A program made the translations under genes and the position numbers. A DNA stretch of 64,000 nt, from NCBI RefSeq assembly GCF_004344915.1, contig NZ_SKFG01000008.1, forward strand, positions 62,001 to 126,000, written 5' to 3'. Below are positions 37,042 to 44,071 of this stretch, in pieces (position 1 is the stretch's first letter; every line of letters starts with the position of its first letter). Source of the DNA: Paenibacillus albiflavus (lineage in GTDB: Bacteria; Bacillota; Bacilli; Paenibacillales; NBRC-103111). The notes beneath the pieces were generated by a model. It made no database searches and was not told the DNA's origin. It was given only the letters and a program-made list of their open reading frames with translations.

Positions 37042-38084
37042 ACTTCACCCCCTGTTGAATCAACCTTCTTCTCCCGCTTATCACTCTTCTTGATAAATGG
37101 GAACAATTTGCTCCGCAGCTTTCCGAACATTGGCGCTAATCCTTCTGGCATGTAAATTAAGATGATTACAAGCAAGACACCGAAGAAAATGATTTTAAAT
37201 TCGTCAGATCCGCTTGATACGAATAAAGGCATAATATCCTTTAGCACTTCACCTAGTGATACGTAGGTAAGAGCACCGACAAAGCCTCCCCATATACTTG
37301 CTCCCCCACCGAGTACAGACATAATCAATAAATGAATGGATGTATTGGAATTAAACAGCATCGGATTAATAAAAGAAATGTAATGCGCGTATACGCTTCC
37401 TGCAATTGATGCAAAGACAGCACTCATGACAAATACCTGTAATTTATACTTTTTGGTATTGACGCCAAGTGAATCGGATGCTATCTCACTGCTTTCAATA
37501 GAACGTAGAGCGCGACCAACACGCGAATGAATAACGTTACGTGTCACAAGAATTCCGATCAGCACCAATAACCAAACGAAATAGTAGTATTTCAGATCGG
37601 TATCAATCTCAATCCCAAAGAAATTGAGAGACGGAATATTGAGGAAGCCTTCCAAGCCGCCAGTTATCCCTTTGAACTGCTTGAATAGCGCAAACATAAT
37701 CATTCCAAAGCCAAGTGTAGCAAGAGCTAAATAATGACCCGTTAATTTCAGGGTTGGTATGCCAACGATAAAAGCGATGAGAGCCGCAATCAGCACCCCT
37801 ACTGCCATTCCTACTAGTGATGGCATGCCCATTTTAACGGTTACAAAAGCTGAGGAATAAGCACCGATTCCATAAAAAGCAGCATGACCCAAAGAAATTT
37901 GGCCAGCATAACCCATCAACATACTAAGTCCTGTACAAATTAATGCGTAGAGACCAATGATAATCAAGGTACTTAAAATATAAGCTGAAGGAGAGAAGAG
38001 CGGAATCAACATAAAAGCTAAGGCAAACAATACGATTCCTTTGATACTACGAGTATAAACATTACTAATTCCCGGTTTAATCAT
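37038..38084 (-). CDS. livM: Liv-type ABC importer permease (LivM)
   Basis: Membrane permease of 348 residues with about ten hydrophobic segments. The LivM-type permease signatures are GYAGQISLGHAAFYGIGAYSSAF, LTGHYLALATLGFGMI and VGRALRSIESSEIASDSLGVNTKKYK, the EAA-like loop contacting the ATPases. The positively charged C-terminus (KLRSKLFPFIKKSDKREKK) is cytoplasmic. It lies 9 bp after livH and overlaps livG. Confidence 0.93.
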   Translation of the reverse strand: MIKPGISNVYTRSIKGIVLFALAFMLIPLFSPSAYILSTLIIIGLYALICTGLSMLMGYAGQISLGHAAFYGIGAYSSAFVTVKMGMPSLVGMAVGVLIAALIAFIVGIPTLKLTGHYLALATLGFGMIMFALFKQFKGITGGLEGFLNIPSLNFFGIEIDTDLKYYYFVWLLVLIGILVTRNVIHSRVGRALRSIESSEIASDSLGVNTKKYKLQVFVMSAVFASIAGSVYAHYISFINPMLFNSNTSIHLLIMSVLGGGASIWGGFVGALTYVSLGEVLKDIMPLFVSSGSDEFKIIFFGVLLVIILIYMPEGLAPMFGKLRSKLFPFIKKSDKREKKVDSTGGEV

Positions 38085-38093
38085 CTCGGCCTC

Positions 38094-38975
38094 CTATACT
38101 CGCTTCCCTGAAATTTTGGCAAATAAACCATTCGGTAAGAAGAACAACACCAGAAGCAGTACACCGAAAATGATGAGGTCTTTATAACCACTCGACCACA
38201 TGCCTTCGGTAAACGCTTCAAGCAAACCTACAATTAAAGCACCGACGATCGCTGCAGGGGCATTTGTTAGTCCCCCAATAACTGCGGCAATAAACGCCTT
38301 CATGCCAAGCATAAGTCCCATTTCATAAGTTGCTCCTGAGATTGGAGCAATAATGATTCCGCCAATAGCGCCAAGAGCAGCACTTACACTGATCGAGATG
38401 AGCGACATTTTCTCTGGTTTAATCCCCATTAGCTGTGCGGCAAAACGGTTAACGACACACGCTGTAACAGCTTTTCCCATAAAGGTACGCTCGAAGAAAA
38501 TATACATAATAAACAAACTAGCTAAAGTTACACCAATGGCCCACAGACTTTGCAGTTGAACGACTGCTCCCATAATATTAAGGGGTTCGCCCACTGTAAA
38601 GGGAGGGAGGATCTTAGGATCCGTCCCCCAGATTAACAGTCCAATCCCTCTGACTGCAATTGCAACAGCGATTGTAATAATGATCATGGTTGAGCCTTTT
38701 GAACGCCTTGCTGGATGGATCGCAACTCTCTCAAAAACAGCTCCAAGTAGAAAAACAATGAGAATCGTTAATATAAACGCTGGTATTTGAGGCAGCCCTG
38801 CAGAAACTAACGATATAGAGATCATTGCACCCAGCATAGCAAATTCACCTTGGGCAAAATTGAGTACACCTGTGATGTTATAAGTAATAACGAAGCCGGT
38901 TGCAATTAATGCATAGATGCTGCCAATGGTCAATCCGGAAAAAATCAATTGAATAATCTGCTCTTGGAAACCCAT
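38094..38975 (-). CDS. livH: Liv-type ABC importer permease (LivH)
   Basis: Membrane permease of 293 residues, partner of LivM. Family motifs include IYALIATGFVITYNITGVLNFAQGEFAMLGA near the N-terminus and GKAVTACVVNRFAAQLMGIKPEKMS, the ATPase-contact loop. Near the end, GLTNAPAAIVGALIVGLLEAFTEG and the closing hydrophobic FGVLLLVLFFLPNGLF appear. It is second in the operon, 38 bp after the binding-protein gene. Confidence 0.93.
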   Translation of the reverse strand: MGFQEQIIQLIFSGLTIGSIYALIATGFVITYNITGVLNFAQGEFAMLGAMISISLVSAGLPQIPAFILTILIVFLLGAVFERVAIHPARRSKGSTMIIITIAVAIAVRGIGLLIWGTDPKILPPFTVGEPLNIMGAVVQLQSLWAIGVTLASLFIMYIFFERTFMGKAVTACVVNRFAAQLMGIKPEKMSLISISVSAALGAIGGIIIAPISGATYEMGLMLGMKAFIAAVIGGLTNAPAAIVGALIVGLLEAFTEGMWSSGYKDLIIFGVLLLVLFFLPNGLFAKISGKRV

Positions 38976-39013
38976 TAGCCATATCCTCCCTCAGTTTAAA
39001 ACAAGATCACTTT

Positions 39014-40228
39014 TTACTTTTTCAAGTTCCATTTCTTATCCTTGATTTCGATCATCGATAATGCATCAGGCTTCAAACCATTATGATTAACTGCAGACAT
39101 TGTAAAGATCCCACTGACACCTACGAAATCCTTCGTTTCATTCTCAATTGCATCACGAAGTTTTCCTGGGTCTGTGCCAGCAGTTTCCACTGCTTTCTTA
39201 ATAATTTCGAAGGCATCCCACACGTGGCCGCCAAAGGTACTTGCAGCATATCCATATTTATCTTCAAACTGCTTTTTGTATTGCTCTAGCACTTTCTTCT
39301 GTGCATTGTCATCTCCAAGCTGGCCGGATACAAGTAAGCTTCCTGCTGGAAATATAACACCATTTGCTGCATCACCTGCAAGATCAATAAATTGCGAATT
39401 CGCAATACCATGTGATTCGATAATTGGCAGTGTAATGCCAAGCTCACGGACATTCTTTGTCACAACTGCTGACTCTTGTGTTGTTCCCCAAATAATAATC
39501 GCTTGTGGATTCGCGTTTTTCACCCTTGTCAACATTGGCTTCGCATCATTTACAGTAGGCTCGAATACATCTTCAATTACCGCTTTAATGCCAGCTGCAG
39601 GGGCTAAACTTTTAAATTCCTCAAGCGCGCTAGATCCAAAGGAGTTATCTACATTCAGCCAAGCAATATTCGTCAAATTATTTGCTTTTAAATAGTCAAT
39701 TACGCGAGGCACTACCAAATCGTCGCCTTGAGCGGTTTTGAATACATAGGTTTTGGTTGGGTTATTAATATTTTTGCTCGCTGCAACTGCAATTAAAGGT
39801 ACTTTAGCTTTCTCAGCAACTGGAATAATGGCAAGTGCATTACCAGAGATCGTTCCACCAACAACAACTGACACTTTATCTTGCTCAAGTAATTTCTTCA
39901 TATTAAGGACGGCTTCATTCTGATCTGATTTATCGTCATAAGAATAAAGTTCAATTTTTTTACCACCAATACCGCCAGCTGCATTCGCTTCATCAACAAG
40001 CATTTTAAGTGTATCCATTTGCGGCTTACCAAGTGTTGAAGAACCGCCTGATGCTGAGAATACGCCACCAATTTTGATCGTCTCAGACCCACCCGCTGGT
40101 GTTGGAGTAGAAGCGCCGGAATTGCTCGTTGCGGCAGGTGCCTGCGAACTCGTAGCATTTCCTCCTCCACAAGCTGCAATTACAATTAACAACATCAAAC
40201 TGATGAAAATAGACAAGCTTTTTTTCAT
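39014..40228 (-). CDS. livK: Liv-type substrate-binding lipoprotein
   Basis: Extracytoplasmic receptor of the importer. ATG 40228 is chosen because GGGAGGGT lies 7 nt upstream and the product then begins with a lipoprotein signal, MKKSLSIFISLMLLIVIAAC; an upstream in-frame Met at 40318 is spurious. The mature protein has a Thr/Ser/Pro linker, then the Peripla_BP_6 fold (IKIGGVFSASGGSSTLGKPQMDTLKMLVDEANAAGGI ... LNMKKLLEQDKVSVVVGGTISG ... VDNSFGSSALEEFKSL). The family includes receptors for amino acids, amides and aromatic acids. The regulon operator in its promoter favours an aromatic ligand. Confidence 0.92.
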   Translation of the reverse strand: MKKSLSIFISLMLLIVIAACGGGNATSSQAPAATSNSGASTPTPAGGSETIKIGGVFSASGGSSTLGKPQMDTLKMLVDEANAAGGIGGKKIELYSYDDKSDQNEAVLNMKKLLEQDKVSVVVGGTISGNALAIIPVAEKAKVPLIAVAASKNINNPTKTYVFKTAQGDDLVVPRVIDYLKANNLTNIAWLNVDNSFGSSALEEFKSLAPAAGIKAVIEDVFEPTVNDAKPMLTRVKNANPQAIIIWGTTQESAVVTKNVRELGITLPIIESHGIANSQFIDLAGDAANGVIFPAGSLLVSGQLGDDNAQKKVLEQYKKQFEDKYGYAASTFGGHVWDAFEIIKKAVETAGTDPGKLRDAIENETKDFVGVSGIFTMSAVNHNGLKPDALSMIEIKDKKWNLKK

Positions 40229-40313
40229 TTTAGACCCTCCCATAATTTTAGGTGAAAGCGCATTCACATTGATGTAGAAAAAGAAAGCAATTTGTCGAAT
40301 CTTTTTCACCAAT

Positions 40314-40342
40314 ATCATATATTATTTCATATACAATAACAA
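40314..40342 (-). promoter_or_regulatory. Promoter and operator of the liv-mcp operon
   Basis: Minus-strand -35 TTGTTA (40337-40342) and -10 TATGAT (40314-40319) are 17 bp apart. The operator variant ATCATATATTAT (40314-40325, one mismatch to the core) covers the -10 box. It lies 86 bp before livK. Confidence 0.65.
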
Positions 40343-40388
40343 CCATTTTATTGAAAATTTGTACTATTCAGCATACTTAATTAGGACG

Positions 40389-41273
40389 CTATATAACTGC
40401 TGAAGATAATTCTATTGGTTTAGTTGAGAGTAAAGGTTTCTCTTGTCTCAAGCATGTCCACTTGATGACAATTGGAGAAGATTCAATACATGGGGGCTTG
40501 CTATCGAGCTGCAATACAAGCATGCTGTGGCTTTCAAATGTATGAATTTCTATGCAAGTTCCTTCATAAGTGACACCATTTATATCCGCAGCAATTGTAT
40601 AGACCCCCGGCCTAGGTAGAAAACAACTCGTTATCACATGGATTATCGAATCCGTATCACCATTCTGACTGCTGATCGATAAGACCTGTCCATTTATTTC
40701 GTAAAACTGACCGAGATACTCTGGAACCAAGTCTACTCTGCCTGATTTAACTAATTCTCGAATAAGTGTTGAACTGATTTTGCGGTGATTCCGCTCAATC
40801 TTTGCTACGGTTGTCACTTCAAATTCACCTTGTGCATATTCGGTCAGTTGACTCATATTACCAGCGCCCTTATAGCCGTAAGTGAAATCGAATCCAGCAA
40901 TAACATGCTTGCAACGCAAACCAACAAGATACTGTTTAACAAATTCCTGTGGTGATAGATGACAGAAATCGGTATTAAATTTCACAATATACAACTGTTC
41001 CACGCCAAGCGAAGCCATTTTCTTTACTTTTTCAGATAGAGTAGTTAGATAAGGGAAATTAGTGGAATCAGGTGTAATGACCTCTGTAGGATGGGGTGTG
41101 AAGGTCATGAGTGCGAATTGTAATCCTTTTTCTCTGGCAATTTCTTTAGCTTTACGTATAATGTGTTGATGACCCAAATGGATACCATCAAAAAAACCAA
41201 GCGCCATTGCGCAATCTTCCGCTTCCAAGAATGGCAGTTCTTGAATCGAATTATCAAGAAATTGGGTTTGCAA
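40389..41273 (-). CDS. RibF-like FAD synthetase lacking the riboflavin-kinase motif
   Basis: Product of 294 residues. Residues about 20-185 match the FMN-adenylyltransferase domain of RibF (MALGFFDGIHLGHQHIIRKA, FTPHPTEVI, VIAGFDFTYGYKGAG, ISSTLIRELVKSGRVD). The C-terminal part keeps the beginning of the second domain (EYLGQFYEINGQV and PRPGVYTI) but lacks the GRxxGFPTAN kinase motif. It should make FAD from FMN but not FMN from riboflavin. TTG 41273 follows AGGAGG at 9 nt, and the gene lies 17 bp after hpaC. This points to a pathway-dedicated FAD supply for the HpaB/HpaC hydroxylase. Confidence 0.87.
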   Translation of the reverse strand: MQTQFLDNSIQELPFLEAEDCAMALGFFDGIHLGHQHIIRKAKEIAREKGLQFALMTFTPHPTEVITPDSTNFPYLTTLSEKVKKMASLGVEQLYIVKFNTDFCHLSPQEFVKQYLVGLRCKHVIAGFDFTYGYKGAGNMSQLTEYAQGEFEVTTVAKIERNHRKISSTLIRELVKSGRVDLVPEYLGQFYEINGQVLSISSQNGDTDSIIHVITSCFLPRPGVYTIAADINGVTYEGTCIEIHTFESHSMLVLQLDSKPPCIESSPIVIKWTCLRQEKPLLSTKPIELSSAVI

Positions 41274-41290
41274 TCAGCACAACCTCCTGT

Positions 41291-41761
41291 TCATGAGCCT
41301 ACTTTCTCAAAATTTCGATATTTACCAGCGGAGAATAATAATGGCTCAGCATCACTAGATGCTAAATACTTTACTTCACCAACAAATAATGTGTGGTCCC
41401 CAGCTACAAGCGAATCATAAACATCACAGACAATTGTAGCCAACGAAGAGCGAAGAACAGGCGTATCGTTAATCCATTCAAAATCGATTTCACGCTGCTC
41501 CTTAATTTGACCTGCAAAATACATGGACATTTCCTTCTGTTCTTCAGCTAGAATACTGACGGCAAATTTCCCTGATTCCTTGATCTTGCTTAGCATCTTC
41601 GCTTTCTCACCAATCGAGATTAATACAAGCTTAGGATTCAAAGAAACCGACATAAAAGCGTTTGCAGTCATGCCATGAGCTTCCCCATCAATACTGGTTG
41701 TAATCACGGTTACACCGGTTGCGAATTTCCCCATCGCTATTCGAAATGCTTGATCATCCAT
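41291..41761 (-). CDS. hpaC: 4-hydroxyphenylacetate 3-monooxygenase flavin reductase
   Basis: Short-chain NAD(P)H:flavin reductase of 156 residues supplying reduced FAD to HpaB. Family motifs are FRIAMGKFATGVTVITT at the N-terminus, HGMTANAFMSVSLNPKLVLISIG (flavin-binding), FAVSILAEEQ and, near the end, GDHTLFVGEVKYL. GGAGGTC precedes ATG 41761. It is the first gene of a two-gene operon with the FAD synthetase. The promoter 40-70 bp upstream carries a perfect regulon operator. Confidence 0.93.
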   Translation of the reverse strand: MDDQAFRIAMGKFATGVTVITTSIDGEAHGMTANAFMSVSLNPKLVLISIGEKAKMLSKIKESGKFAVSILAEEQKEMSMYFAGQIKEQREIDFEWINDTPVLRSSLATIVCDVYDSLVAGDHTLFVGEVKYLASSDAEPLLFSAGKYRNFEKVGS

Positions 41762-41799
41762 CCTAAAGACCTCCAGTTAATTATATGTAGTACGTTTTC

Positions 41800-41828
41800 A
41801 TTTTAAATCAAATCATATATGATTACAA
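41800..41828 (-). promoter_or_regulatory. Promoter and operator of hpaC-FAD synthetase
   Basis: Minus-strand -35 TTGTAA (41823-41828), 17-bp spacer, -10 TAAAAT (41800-41805). The palindrome AATCATATATGATT (41811-41824) fills the upstream half of the spacer. A degenerate ATAATATATTAT lies at 41867-41878, about 55 bp further upstream. Confidence 0.78.
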
Positions 41829-41895
41829 GATTGTTTTATTAAAAATATTACATTTAAAATAAATATATAATATATTATTTTTATAAAAACCATAT

Positions 41896-41920
41896 AAAAA
41901 GAGATGCAGCAACTGCACCC
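41896..41920 (-). terminator. Terminator after the GntR regulator gene
   Basis: On the minus strand GGTGCAG-TTG-CTGCATC is followed by TCTTTTTATA, 26 bp after the stop. Confidence 0.65.
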
Positions 41921-41945
41921 CCTGAGATACACCATATTAAGTTAA

Positions 41946-42629
41946 TTAGCGTGTAGTATTCGTTTCTTCCATGCTGATATCCATTTCCTTGCGATCTTTA
42001 AACGCTTTGACAGTGTTTAATTTATGCTGTCTTACAAATTGTTCATCTGAAGCTTGCGTCTTGATCATATCAATGATTTGGGCATGCTCTTTGATCGAAT
42101 CTCTCGCGCGTTTAGGCATAAATGTGAAGCCCGATTTACGTACGCGATTAAGTCGTTCCCAAGTTTGGCGAATTTGTTCCTTCAAATATTCATTCCCACA
42201 ATATTCAATGATGACGGCATGAAACTTGCGGTTCAATTCCCCGAATTCCTCAAACTCAAAATCATATAAAGCATCGCTCATGCTTTGATTGATTTCTTCT
42301 AGCTGCTTAATGCTGTCAGCGTCCATTAATTTGGAGCTGAGTGAGGTTGCATAGCCTTCCAGTACGGCTAATACGGCTAAAGTTTCTAAATACTCTTCTT
42401 CGTTAATCTTGCTCACAATAGCACCGCTATAAGGCTTATACTGAATTAAACCATCTGCTTCAAGCTGACGAATTGCCTCCCTTACTGGAATTATACTGAG
42501 TTTAAGTTCTTTCGCAATTTGATCAATGACGATCCGATACCCTGGTCCAAAAACCTCGTTCACAATCTGTGAGCGAATATAGTCATAAGCCAATTGTTTC
42601 TTATTAACACTCGTTTTTGTAGTTTTCAT
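41946..42629 (-). CDS. GntR-family (FCD domain) regulator of the HPA regulon
   Basis: DNA-binding regulator of 227 residues. The N-terminal winged helix is YDYIRSQIVNEVFGPGYRIVIDQIAKELKLSIIPVREAIRQLEADGLI, with the GntR signature PVREAIRQLEADGLI. The C-terminal all-helical FCD ligand domain (about 85-220) has metal/ligand residues in RKFHAVIIEYCGNEYLKEQI and a final helix with His in DSIKEHAQIIDMI. It is the only regulator gene inside the island. The palindrome ATCATATATGAT sits in its own promoter spacer and in or at four other promoters, so it is the likely repressor; the effector is probably 4-hydroxyphenylacetate or an intermediate. No ribosome site precedes ATG 42629, where transcription itself may start. 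Confidence 0.9.
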   Translation of the reverse strand: MKTTKTSVNKKQLAYDYIRSQIVNEVFGPGYRIVIDQIAKELKLSIIPVREAIRQLEADGLIQYKPYSGAIVSKINEEEYLETLAVLAVLEGYATSLSSKLMDADSIKQLEEINQSMSDALYDFEFEEFGELNRKFHAVIIEYCGNEYLKEQIRQTWERLNRVRKSGFTFMPKRARDSIKEHAQIIDMIKTQASDEQFVRQHKLNTVKAFKDRKEMDISMEETNTTR

Positions 42630-42635
42630 AATTTG

Positions 42636-42664
42636 ATAATAAACTAAATCATATATGATTTCAA
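42636..42664 (-). promoter_or_regulatory. Autoregulated, probably leaderless promoter of the GntR gene
   Basis: Minus-strand -35 TTGAAA (42659-42664), 17-bp spacer, -10 TATTAT (42636-42641). The 16-bp perfect palindrome AAATCATATATGATTT (42646-42661) lies across the spacer. Start codon ATG 42629 is only 6 nt after the -10, where transcription would begin, implying a leaderless mRNA. Confidence 0.78.
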
Positions 42665-42716
42665 GCTAATTTATTCATTCCAGATGTGATTTGTAAGGTT
42701 AATTATTTGGGCATCA

Positions 42717-42758
42717 TAAAAACACCAACCATCGACCGCTAAGAGTCAATGATTGGTG
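42717..42758 (-). terminator. Terminator after the SDR gene
   Basis: On the minus strand CACCAATCATTGAC ... GTCGATGGTTGGTG (one or two G-U pairs) is followed by TTTTTATG. It separates the SDR transcript from the GntR promoter. Confidence 0.8.
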
Positions 42759-42781
42759 CTTGGGTTAGGTCTTGCTATATA

Positions 42782-43507
42782 TTAAACTGTCATTCCACCA
42801 TCGACTGGCATGATGGCTCCATTGACATAGGATGCTGCATCTGATGCGAGGAACGCAATAACTTCAGCCATTTCCTCTGGCATTGCCATGCGTCCAGATG
42901 GTCCCAAGGATGGTGAAGTAGCTTCGCCTAGATCTGCTGTCATTCCAGTCTTAACACCGCCAGGGCAAATAGCATTGATCCGAATACCCATTGGGCCGTA
43001 CTCTACTGCTGCTGTTTTGGTCAGTCCTACTAATCCATGCTTACTTGCCGCATAAATGCTTAGATAAGGCTGACTATGGATACCTGCTGCTGAAGAAGTA
43101 TTGATAATACTCCCTGACTTCTGTTCCATCATTACTTTTAGCACATACTTCATTCCAAGGAATGCACCACGTAAATTCACGGCAATCACACGGTCGAACA
43201 TGCTATCTTCGTATTCGGAAAGCAGGGTAAAGTTCGGTAAAATTCCAGCGTTGTTGACGAACACATCGATTCTGCCATACGTTTCTTTAGCTTGATTCAC
43301 ATAGTTCTGTACATCTTCGCTTAGTGATACATCTGCCTTAACAAATATACCTTCCCCACCTTGTGCAGTTACAAGATCAAGTGTCTCCTGTCCATCCTTC
43401 TCGTTATAATCGACAACGACTACTTTTAAGCCTTGTGATGCCAGTTTGAGAGCCGTTGCTCTGCCAATTCCGCTTGCTGCACCAGTAACAATTGCTACTT
43501 TAGTCAA
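42782..43507 (-). CDS. Short-chain dehydrogenase/reductase
   Basis: Classical SDR of 241 residues. The NAD(P)-binding motif TGAASGIGRA (about residues 8-17), NNAG (VFVNNAGILPN) and the active site Ser with YAASKHG (YxxxK, LSIYAASKHGLVG) are intact. The C-terminus SYVNGAIMPVDGGMTV is typical of FabG-like enzymes. An Asp in VVVDYNEKDG after strand 2 suggests NAD preference. TTG 43507 follows GGAGATGAGG. It has its own terminator and no regulon operator, so it need not belong to the HPA pathway. The substrate is unknown. Confidence 0.9.
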   Translation of the reverse strand: MTKVAIVTGAASGIGRATALKLASQGLKVVVVDYNEKDGQETLDLVTAQGGEGIFVKADVSLSEDVQNYVNQAKETYGRIDVFVNNAGILPNFTLLSEYEDSMFDRVIAVNLRGAFLGMKYVLKVMMEQKSGSIINTSSAAGIHSQPYLSIYAASKHGLVGLTKTAAVEYGPMGIRINAICPGGVKTGMTADLGEATSPSLGPSGRMAMPEEMAEVIAFLASDAASYVNGAIMPVDGGMTV

Positions 43508-43633
43508 ATCCTCATCTCCTACAAACGAATTTGAAAGCAGAACTTAGCAGTACCTGATCCCTTTAATTTGCATTGCTTCCTTATTCATCATATCAAAATA
43601 TAGGAGAAAACGACTTTCATAAAATTGAGTATA

Positions 43634-43649
43634 TTGTGAATTTTCACAA
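43634..43649. promoter_or_regulatory. Near-palindrome upstream of the SDR gene
   Basis: TTGTGAA-TT-TTCACAA is an inverted repeat about 130 bp before the SDR start. It looks like a Rex half-site pair but with a 2-bp instead of 4-bp centre, so its binder is uncertain. The rest of 43508-43633 shows no clear element. Confidence 0.4.
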
Positions 43650-43650
43650 T

Positions 43651-43682
43651 AAAAAAGAGCCTTCCTTCTAAGGAGGCTCTTC
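43651..43682 (-). terminator. Minus-strand terminator beyond repeat array 2
   Basis: Read on the minus strand: AAGAGCCTCCT ... AGGAAGGCTCTT, then TTTTTT. It would end transcripts from rocD/rocF that read through the repeat array. Confidence 0.75.
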
Positions 43683-44065
43683 GGAAATTATTTACCATCT
43701 GCACCCTGGCAGCACCCTCCAACCATGCTGCCGAGAGCGATGCGGCAACTTCGGGTGCTTTTTCGGTCATTCGTTTCCGTTATTCGGAAATAATTTACCG
43801 TCTGCACCCTGGCAGCCGCTCCCACTCTGCTGCCGAGCACGATGCGGCAACTTTGGGTGCTTTTTCGGTAATTCGTTTCCGTTATTCGGAAATTATTTAC
43901 CGTCTGCACCCTGGCAGCCGCTCCAACCCTGACGCCGTATGCGATGCGGCAACTTTTGGTGCTTGTTCGGTAATTCGTTTCCGTTATTCGGAAATTAATT
44001 ACCGATTGCACTCTACCAGCGCCCTCCAAACTTGCTGCCGAGCGCGATGCGGCAACTTTTGGTAG
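43683..44065 (+). repeat. Tandem array of 102-103-bp hairpin repeats (array 2)
   Basis: Unit starts (GGCAGC/ACCAGC) fall at 43708, 43811, 43913 and 44015, giving three full units of 103, 102 and 102 bp plus partial units at both ends. Each full unit can form a hairpin GGGTGC-TTTTT-CGGTAATTCGTTTCCG-loop-CGGAAATTATTTACCG-TCT-GCACCC. Compared with array 1 the inner arm is TTTCCG/CGGAAA rather than TTTCCC/GGGAAA, a compensatory pair change. The array lies downstream of arginase, antisense to it. The apparent reading frames through it are repeat artefacts. Confidence 0.92.
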
Positions 44066-44071
44066 TCCACA

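Noticed and set aside
35519-40228. Branched-chain amino acid transporter assignment
   Set aside because: The family match alone would suggest it, but the shared operator and the surrounding hpa genes make an aromatic ligand more likely. I kept liv names only as family labels.
43634-43649. Rex operator upstream of the SDR gene
   Set aside because: The half sites TTGTGAA/TTCACAA are right but separated by 2 bp, not 4, so the spacing does not fit Rex.
43588-44029. Proteins with 34-residue repeats read on the minus strand
   Set aside because: They only translate the 102-bp DNA repeat. One 103-bp unit breaks the frame, no ribosome site is present, and the other array cannot be read the same way.
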